Source: Acanthacorydalis orientalis
Taxonomy: Eukaryota > Arthropoda > Insecta > Megaloptera > Corydalidae
Length of the DNA stretch: 64,000 nucleotides
Direction of reading: 5' to 3'
Assembly: GCA_034766995.1 (NCBI GenBank)
Contig: CM068317.1
Span: 15,004,255-15,068,254 of the forward strand
A model generated the notes under the pieces. The model saw only the letters and a program-made list of their open reading frames with translations. It was not told the origin of the DNA and did not search any database. Shown here piece after piece: positions 57,625-64,000 of the stretch (the first letter of the stretch is position 1; every line of letters begins with the position of its first letter). Made by a program: the position numbers and the translations under genes.

Positions 57625-57880
57625 TGTAGTCAATCAAGTGACGAATGACGATTATGACAGTGATGATACAGGACACAACACACAATTTACTGAATACGAC
57701 CGTGATTTTAAATTAACATCCAATGAATCAATCTATCAAGGAGCAATTGAGGAATTTTTGGAAGTAGATGACATTTATGATGCAAATACTGCTGCTGCAA
57801 AAGATGTATGAAATCCCATTACCACCGACTCATCTGGAAGGCAAAATATATTTTCCAAAACATTCAATAAAGGAGTATAA
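57625..57880 (+). pseudogene. acidic coding fragment, possibly piggyBac N-terminus
   Basis: The plus strand reads NDDYDSDDTGHNTQFTEYDR, NESIYQGAIEEFLEVDDIYD, then NPITTDSSGRQNIFSKTFNK after a stop where Trp would fit. The acid-rich start followed by a short basic/aromatic motif resembles piggyBac transposase N-termini, but no catalytic region follows and no TTAA-flanked ends were identified. It could equally be part of another transposon. Confidence 0.35.
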
Positions 57881-57957
57881 AACTTAAATTTTAGTGAAAC
57901 TGATCATCTTATAAAGTTAAAAACTTTAAAATCGAGACCTTTCTGCTTCATTTAATT

Positions 57958-58022
57958 AGAATGAAATATCCACCACATAACTTCAAAATCGCAATAAAAG
58001 GATACACCAAAAAACGATTGAC
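57958..58022 (+). repeat. direct repeat, copy 2 (partner at 57386)
   Basis: See the entry at 57386-57450. The Tc1 element at 58033 is inserted just after this copy. Confidence 0.65.
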
Positions 58023-58032
58023 TGTGTATGTA

Positions 58033-59667
58033 CACTGCATCAAAAAAGTATCCATACAGCTAGCTGTAAGAGAGATTTCCGCTTATCTTATTGTTTAAAT
58101 TTGTTAAACTTTTTATGGATGATTGTAACTTAAGTAGTTTCTTTAATGAGCCACTATGAAATTAATCATATTTATATGTTATTTTAAAATTAATCTTTTG
58201 TTAAACAAACGCTACCTTAGTAACAGGAGTCAAAAAAGTTTCCACACACTCAGCATTATTCTATGAGATTTACTTATTTGTCGTCGGGGAAGTCTCCACT
58301 TTACTGGTACTTGTTCGGTTGTTAGTGTGCTAAATGGTATCAGTTTCCAATTTAATTTCACTTAAAGTGGTTGAAATATATAAGCCTTTAAATGGAAATA
58401 CCTTTGTGAATTCGTGAATTAATTATTATTTTAAGATCTGAAGGACAATCTTTGAGGAAGATAGCAAAAACTGTCAAATTCCTATACAACAGTGTCATAT
58501 ACAGTAAATAAACATAAAAAACTAAAAACAATGAAAATAGACCTCGTTCTGCTCGACCAAGAAAATTACAAAATATACACAGACGAGCTATTCTCAGAAC
58601 TATACATGAAACTCCCAGAATAAGTGCACCTGAGCTCACAAACATGTTAAAAAATGAATACAAAATAGAAATTGTACCTGAAAGAGTGAGAAATGTATTT
58701 ACGCAAAGCGGGATTTATAGGACATGTACTCAGGAAAAAAACTTACATTAGTAAAAAAAATAAAATACTAAGATTAGAATTTGCAAAGGCACATGTTAAT
58801 AAGCCCCAATGCTTTTGAAAATCAGTTCTGTTCACTGATGAGTCGAAATTTATTGTTTCTGGCTCTGATGGAACGATAATGGTATGGAGGAAAAAACAAA
58901 GAGCTAAAATCTCAAAATTTGTGTTCTACTTTTAAGCATGATGGAGGCAATATTTTAGTCTGGGGATCTATGAGTACTTCAGGAGTTGGTAATTTGAAAT
59001 TTATTGAAGGTACAACGGACCAACGCGTATATTTGGATATATTGAAGGAAAATTTAATATCACGTGCCCAAAACTCGAACTTGTAGAATCATTTATCTTC
59101 CAACAAGACAACAATCCCAAGAAAACAGCACAGCGGATGAAGAAATGGCTGATATATAATGTACCAAAACAACTTCATACACCTTCACAATCACCAGATA
59201 TGAATCCAATAGAGCATTTGTGGGACAAAATAGGAAGAAGAATTAGAAAACATACCATTCAAAACAAGGAACAGTAAAAGTTGCCATACAAGAAGAAAGG
59301 AATTCCATTGATTCGTATGTAACAAATAAATGTATAGATAGAATGAAAAAACGCATGCTGAAGGCAATAAATGCAAAGGGTGGTTCAACAAGTAACTAAT
59401 CTTTCAAAAAAACTAATACAATTCATGTATTTTAATAAATAATTACTGTGCCTATTAAGTGTATGGAGACTTTTTTTAGGTTTCAACTACTGACTTTTGT
59501 TATTGTACCTTGTTTATTAGTTTTACTGTTGAATAATATAATATTTTTTTTGTATGATTAAAAAATATATGTAATCTACATATTTCCATAATAAATACAT
59601 CATTATGGTTATTATAAACAAAAAACTAAAATTATCACAAGTGTATGGAGAATTTTTTGATCAAGTG
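58033..59667 (+). mobile_element. Tc1-type element with IR/DR ends
   Basis: The outer left end CACTGCATCAAAAAAGTATC and outer right end reverse-complemented CACTTGATCAAAAAATTCTC are inverted repeats, flanked by TA (58031-58032, 59668-59669). Each end also holds an inner copy of the TCAAAAAAGT...TCCA(C/T)ACA motif, at about 58229-58249 and 59458-59478, roughly 190 bp inside. This inverted-repeat/direct-repeat layout is known from several Tc1-like families, where the two copies are transposase-binding sites. Length 1635 bp. Confidence 0.92.
58334..59399 (+). pseudogene. Tc1-type (DD34E) transposase, broken
   Basis: Readable pieces in order: SLRKIAKTV, RRAILRTIHETPRISAPELT, EIVPERVRNVFTQ, RLEFAKAHVNKPQCFW, SVLFTDESKFIVSGSDGT (first catalytic Asp), KHDGGNILVWGSMSTSGVGN, YLDILKENLISRAQN, then FQQDNNPKKTAQRMKKWLI (second Asp) and PSQSPDMNPIEHLWDKIGRR with the catalytic Glu; Asp to Glu is 34 residues apart. 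The C-terminus MKKRMLKAINAKGGSTSN ends at a stop at 59397. Several single-base frameshifts and a stop (near 58817) break it. All three catalytic residues survive in the remnant. Confidence 0.92.
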
Positions 59668-59730
59668 TATGTATGTTAATATGTCTATATACTCATCCTC
59701 ACTGTTGAATGTTAGTGAGTGTGCTTCACT

Positions 59731-59735
<5 letters not shown>

Positions 59736-59801
<66 letters not shown>

Positions 59802-59811
59802 TATATATATA
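59736..59811. repeat. (TA)n microsatellite
   Basis: TA tract immediately left of the mariner at 59812; it continues on the other side at 60734-60822, so the element landed inside one tract. Confidence 0.95.
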
Positions 59812-60732
59812 CGAGGACAGACAATTAAGTAATGCGACCGATTTTTTTTCTCGGCCTGTGGTAACACTGCGAACCTGTAACTCCACCACCGTAATAGCAG
59901 ATCCCTACTCTCTCGATTGAGACCTTGACCACCCTCGTACGATCATTTCTTCGCCAGCTGTTTAGTGTTTTGTAACAACGCGCGAGTAGTGCATGTCACG
60001 AAAATGAATATATACATATCGCCCAAGATTGTCTCGAGCAGGTTGAAAGTGATCCTACTCTTCTCGATCGAGTTATTACTGGTGATGAAAGTTGGTTCTT
60101 TCAATATGACCCCGAAACTAAACGACAAAGCCAACAGTGGCTGTCCCCTGGAGCACCAAGGCCAAAGAAGGCGAGAATGAGCAAGTCCAAAGTGAAAACC
60201 ATGTTGATTTGCTTCTTCGACAGCAAAGGGGTGGTTCACAAAGAGTTCGTACCACCTGGACAAACCGTAAATCAAGTATTCTACCGCAATGTGCTCGAAA
60301 AATTACGAAAAAGGGTGCTCAGAGTGCGTCCAGAGATCGCGAAGACTTGGGTTCTGCATCACGACAATGCTCCCTGTCACAGTGCGTTCAGTGTCTCTCA
60401 GTTTTGGCGTCTAAAGGCATCGCAACGTTACCACACCCGCCCTATTCACCGGACATGTCACCCTGCGACTTTTTCCTATTCCCCCATATGAAAAAATTCG
60501 TCAAAGGTCGACATTTTGACTCCGTTGAAGATATCCAAGAATCTGTGACGAGGGTACTCGGAGAGGTCCCACAAGAAGTGTTCCAGAATTGTTACGAAAA
60601 CTGGAAAACTCGCTGGAATAAGTGTATAGATGCGGGAGGGGACTACTTTGAAGGTGATCGCAGCGATGTACCTTAATTTTTAAATATACTCGATTTTTGA
60701 ATTTTGTCGCATTACTTAATTGTCTGACCTCG
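59812..60732 (+). mobile_element. 921-bp mariner inserted in a TA tract
   Basis: The left end CGAGGACAGACAATTAAGTA and right end reverse-complemented CGAGGTCAGACAATTAAGTA differ at one base over about 27. TA duplicates (59810-59811, 60733-60734) are inside a (TA)n tract. The N-terminal ~0.35 kb of the usual gene is deleted. The high TIR identity and long open coding frame suggest this is among the youngest elements here. Confidence 0.95.
60005..60676 (+). pseudogene. mariner transposase catalytic half, one frameshift
   Basis: A continuous frame from about 60005 reads HIAQDCLEQVESDPTLLDR, VITGDESWFFQYDPETKRQS (first Asp), MSKSKVKTMLICFFDSKGVV, PPGQTVNQVFYRNVLEKLR and WVLHHDNAPCHSAFSVSQF (second Asp). 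One missing T in the run at 60402-60405 shifts the frame, after which LASKGIATLPHPPYSPDMSP-CDFFLFP (third Asp), RHFDSVEDIQESVTRVLGE and KTRWNKCIDAGGDYFEGDRS run to a stop at 60674. The last two catalytic Asp residues are 34 apart (DD34D). The helix-turn-helix N-terminus is missing, so DNA binding is lost. The subfamily is not assigned with certainty. Confidence 0.93.
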
Positions 60733-60733
<1 letters not shown>

Positions 60734-60820
<87 letters not shown>

Positions 60821-60822
60821 TA
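60734..60822. repeat. (TA)n microsatellite, right part
   Basis: Continuation of the TA tract interrupted by the mariner at 59812-60732. Confidence 0.95.
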
Positions 60823-60826
60823 GCAA

Positions 60827-60995
60827 CGTAATTGTTTTATAGTCTCGTGATACCAATATCATAATTCTTCTTGAGAGTTTCGTGTAACTTCGAGTCCCAT
60901 CGTTAATAATAATTTAACAAAAAATTTCTACACATTTTTTTTTTTTTTGCGAAATTCTGCGGAACTTTTTTTTATATACATATATATAGATAGAT
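60827..60995 (+). repeat. dispersed repeat, copy 2 of 2
   Basis: Partner of 34938-35100; shares TTGTTTTATA, ATCATAATTCTTC, TCGTGTAACTTCG, TCGTTAATAATAATT, AAATTTCTACA and the closing ATAGATAGATA. Confidence 0.7.
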
Positions 60996-61253
60996 AATTT
61001 AATGAATGAATAAACGGGCATATTTTTTATCTTCGGGTTGATTTTCTACTCAATTCATTTTAAAACAAATTTCGTTGTCGCCGACTCTCGATCATCAAAA
61101 GTTCGATTTCATGCATATTCGCCGACGCTCCACTGAACAAATATTTCGTGAAGAGTGAAATCGTGTTATATTCACATTCTACTTGTACGCATGAGAAATT
61201 GTCTATTCCAATAACTTGACTATTGAAGGCTATACACACGCACATACACAAAT

Positions 61254-61321
<68 letters not shown>

Positions 61322-62468
61322 TGACATATGCCTTGTTAAGATGTAAAATTAAGGTATATTGTTAGACATCGAAGTTATCAAATAAATATCAAATTCGAAC
61401 AAATGTTCAACCAAAATATTTCCATACTACTTTAAATAACGCCGAAATATAAAAGATAGAGATCAGTTGTCGTTTACTAAAGAAAAGTGTTCATTTTATT
61501 GTGCTCTCGTTTCTGATAGAATCTGAGTTTCATGGCAATTGAAGTGTTGGTATCGAGCGTATGACAATTACAGATAAGAAGAGTGAAAATCTCGTGTTCT
61601 GAACGAAAATCTGCACTCTTCTCGGAAAAAGCGTACGTTCACTAAGCGAGCAACGTGTATGTATTCGACATGGTATACAAAATTGAACGACATACCGCCG
61701 AAATGCGTTTGACAGCATTTCACTGCGTTGACGCTGATATGTCAGAATTGAGCGAGCTATTCGTTTACTTAGACAATGTCGCAGATAAAAAAAAAAAAAA
61801 AAAAACTAAAAAAAGTTAGGTGAACCTATAGAAAACCATTATTTTTATTTTCACTAAAATGAGTAGAAAGAATTTACTGAAGATAAATTGATAAAACGGT
61901 CCCTAAAGCGCTATTATACTGAAACGTCTGCATCATGTTATTTTTTTTTATAATGTCAAGTCAGTGTCAAAAGTTATTTTGTGACTGAATAGAAGCGATG
62001 TTATTGGAATTCTTCTTTAAATATCATAATTTTAGAGTATTGGGTAATTTAATTTCCTTCTTGAATAAACTTAATATCATTTGAATTTTGCTCTTCCTCT
62101 GATTCACATTGACGAAATCGTAATATAAAGAATATATTTTATTAACTTCTCGACATACGAATTAGTTGAAATTCGATACGACCAAAATACTATTCATTTT
62201 TCAGCTTAACATTTGTGTAAGCTTAACAAAGAAAATAATATTTGGACATTGCTAAATATTATAATTCAATACTAATAACCAAAATCAATAAATAATAATT
62301 AAATAACAAATCGAACAATAATTTAATCGTTCTGTAGAGTATGAAATTTTTCGAAACATTTTTTTAAATATAGAGGTATTTGACATTTTTTACGCTGCAA
62401 AGTCGTTTCGCTTCTTATATTACTTTTTGAGCACGTGACATCACTTTACAAGATGTTGCTTTTTACCA

Positions 62469-62732
62469 GTGGAAGGTATATGTTCTGAAAAATTGTGCCC
62501 TCATTCGAATAGCCCATTTGGATTTAATTGTCACTTTTGTAAAACGCAGACATGTTGTAAAGGACATTGCTTTGGTTCACAGTTTAACACTGAACATGTC
62601 AAATTGCACATGTGTAAGTGTAGTTGCAGTTGCAGTGTAACGAGACGTTACTTAGTTACAAAAAGAAGTGTGTCTGTTAATAATAAACAAACAGTATTAG
62701 TTTTAGTTTGTCACTTGGCAATTTTATTTTGA
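62469..62732 (+). other. Cys-rich open frame, unrecognised
   Basis: An 87-codon frame (MEGICSEKLCPHSNSPFGFN, CHFCKTQTCCKGHCFGSQF, CKCSCSCSVTRRY) has many cysteines in its first 55 residues and a hydrophobic end. No signal peptide is evident. The CSCSCS part comes from a local TGCAGT repeat. It might be a chance frame; I do not assign a function. Confidence 0.2.
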
Positions 62733-62788
62733 GTTCTGGAATACATATACACAATCAGAATATTTTACCCGTTCCTTCTAATAAAACA

Positions 62789-62841
<53 letters not shown>

Positions 62842-63044
62842 TTTCTTTCTAATATTTACTATATAGCTGCTCTAAAACGAATTACATCTGCGTCCGTCTC
62901 AGAGACGTCAATATTTACAATGGCATAAGAAACACATAACGTCTTTGTATGTCACGGGGTTAATATTCTTTACACTTGACTTGATCAACGATTTTCGAAT
63001 TAAATTTTATTTTCCTTTTATCAAAATTGGCATAGAAATCACTA

Positions 63045-63768
63045 TTAGATGTGTAAAAAAATAATTGCGGTTTATAATATTCAAATTCAGTACATTTTTT
63101 AAGTGGTCCAGAACTATTAAATGACTAACGTATTACTTTTGTGTAAGCTCTCGAATTGTTGTGCGTGGTTCTTATTCAACTGACGCATTCAGTTGGTCAT
63201 TATGAACTGAAGAGGATCCGCGCGACCTTCTTCATCTTCGAGGCTCTCGACCCTAGCACGAAATTTTAGGAACCTCCATTGCATAGACGTTACTTAAAGG
63301 TTAGCGCACATTAGGACGGATTGCATCGTTCCGGATCGATCAAAAATCCGACTGCGAAACGATTCCAACGCGCTGTGGTTCGACCCACCCCGGCAGTAGT
63401 ATGAAATGTATGATAGCGATCCGTGCGGATTTTCTCGAAACGATGCAATCCGTCCTAATGTGCGCTAGCCTTAACAGTACCTATACCAAAAGCATCGTTT
63501 AGTTTACGAGCAGTTTCTCTATTGTCTTATCACCTGTTTTACATTCACACAAAAAAATGCTCCTATTTTCTTTTTTCCATTTTTAATTCAATAACCCAAT
63601 TTGAAGCAAAATTAGTAATAAAACCAAAGTCGATGTTACCAAAATATAGACTAAAAATGCACTTTAAAATGATATTAACATGATTAAGATGAAATATCAC
63701 TTTAATCGAAAAAAATTACGGTAAGAATTCAAAAAACAAAAATCGCAATTCTTTTCCTACCAACTTAA
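63045..63768 (-). mobile_element. cecropia-type mariner derivative with inner MITE
   Basis: Left end TTAGATGTGTAAAAAAATAA after TA (63043-63044); right end TTTTCCTACCAACTTAA before TA (63769-63770). Without the 173-bp insertion and one TTAA it is 547 bp, matching the ~563-bp family. On the minus strand it keeps the DNA-binding fragment (GRGSSSVHNDQLNASVE-like) in broken form. Confidence 0.9.
63298..63470. mobile_element. 173-bp TTAA-flanked MITE
   Basis: Flanked by TTAA (63294-63297, 63471-63474). The ends are inverted repeats of about 33 bp with one mismatch and one extra base (GGTTAGCGCACATTAGGACG on the left; reverse complement of the right starts GGCTAGCGCACATTAGGACG). It is much more GC-rich than the host sequence. 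TTAA duplication and length fit a piggyBac-mobilised MITE. The near-perfect TIRs imply a recent insertion. Confidence 0.9.
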
Positions 63769-64000
63769 TAGTTTCTCAAATGTAGAATATTTGTTTGTGT
63801 AATTTATTTTGATATGAATTCGATATTTAAATCAAAAGAACTAAATATTAATCTCTTTAAATCGTGAAGGACTTTCTTTGATAGATATTGATCACGAATA
63901 TGATTAAAGTTTTAAAATATTTCATATAGAATTATTTTTGTTTTATTTTATGCTAATTTTTATGAAATAAATACTTTATAGGAATAGATAAAAGAAGAAT
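63769..64000. other. AT-rich end of window
   Basis: No gene or repeat recognised. Confidence 0.5.

Larger units (their letters stand above)
60823..63044. other. AT-rich region without a recognised gene
   Basis: 60827-60995 is the second copy of the repeat at 34938-35100. A (CA)n-(TA)n tract lies at about 61245-61319 and a (TA)n tract at 62790-62838. A run of about 19 A is at 61787-61805, preceded by moderately complex sequence (61440-61785). An open frame of 87 codons at 62469-62732 is Cys-rich but unrecognised. No gene can be supported. Confidence 0.45.

Noticed and set aside
61670..61819. 49-codon frame ending in a Lys run
   Set aside because: The Lys run comes from a poly-A stretch, and nothing upstream supports a gene; length of the A run is also error-prone.

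Overview
The window reads as intergenic or intronic DNA of an invertebrate, most likely an insect. The evidence is strong A+T richness, many long (TA)n microsatellites, no clear intact host gene, and a dense layer of decayed DNA transposons: several mariner lineages, Tc1, piggyBac, a Tigger/pogo-type relic and TA- or TTAA-flanked MITEs. A hymenopteran is a reasonable guess from this mix, but no diagnostic host gene fixes the order. I see no ribosomal RNA, confident tRNA, CRISPR array, operon or prokaryotic gene organisation.

Left part (1-22,229). This contains a mauritiana-type mariner with near-identical terminal inverted repeats (TIRs) at 827-2097; short cecropia-type mariner derivatives at 3222, 4579, 8910 and 11264; a truncated mariner at 6834-7618; an irritans-type mariner (12577-14674) split by an 802-bp TTAA-flanked piggyBac-type element; another mariner at about 15013-16272; a cecropia-type mariner at about 18390-19584; and a GC-rich patch at 17,253-17,560 that may be a host exon on the minus strand.

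Middle part (22,230-42,854). A piggyBac element at 22234-26429 carries two further insertions: a 901-bp palindromic (foldback) element inside its transposase gene and a second mauritiana-type mariner in its 3' part. Then come an irritans-type mariner abutting a cecropia-type one (28595-30792), long quiet AT-rich DNA with a 367-bp MITE (34521-34887), a deleted piggyBac (36885-37749), a mariner relic (about 40290-41115) and another 563-bp cecropia-type derivative (41309-41871).

Right part (42,855-64,000). A giant inverted repeat with arms of about 0.8 kb surrounds an exon-like spacer (42855-44785). It is followed by a mariner carrying unrelated sequence with a MADF-like fragment (47549-49343), a 1258-bp mariner (50423-51680), a Tc1 gene split by a 5'-truncated non-LTR retrotransposon with target duplication (about 53600-55975), a Tigger-type relic (56606-57392), a Tc1 element with IR/DR ends (58033-59667), a 921-bp mariner sitting in a (TA)n tract (59812-60732), and a cecropia-type derivative that carries a 173-bp TTAA MITE (63045-63768).

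All transposase genes show stops, frameshifts, deletions or lost catalytic residues. The most interesting structures are the two large palindromes, the recurrent ~563-bp mariner derivatives that keep only the N-terminal DNA-binding region, and the nested insertions whose removal restores an interrupted reading frame, which fixes insertion order and boundaries.
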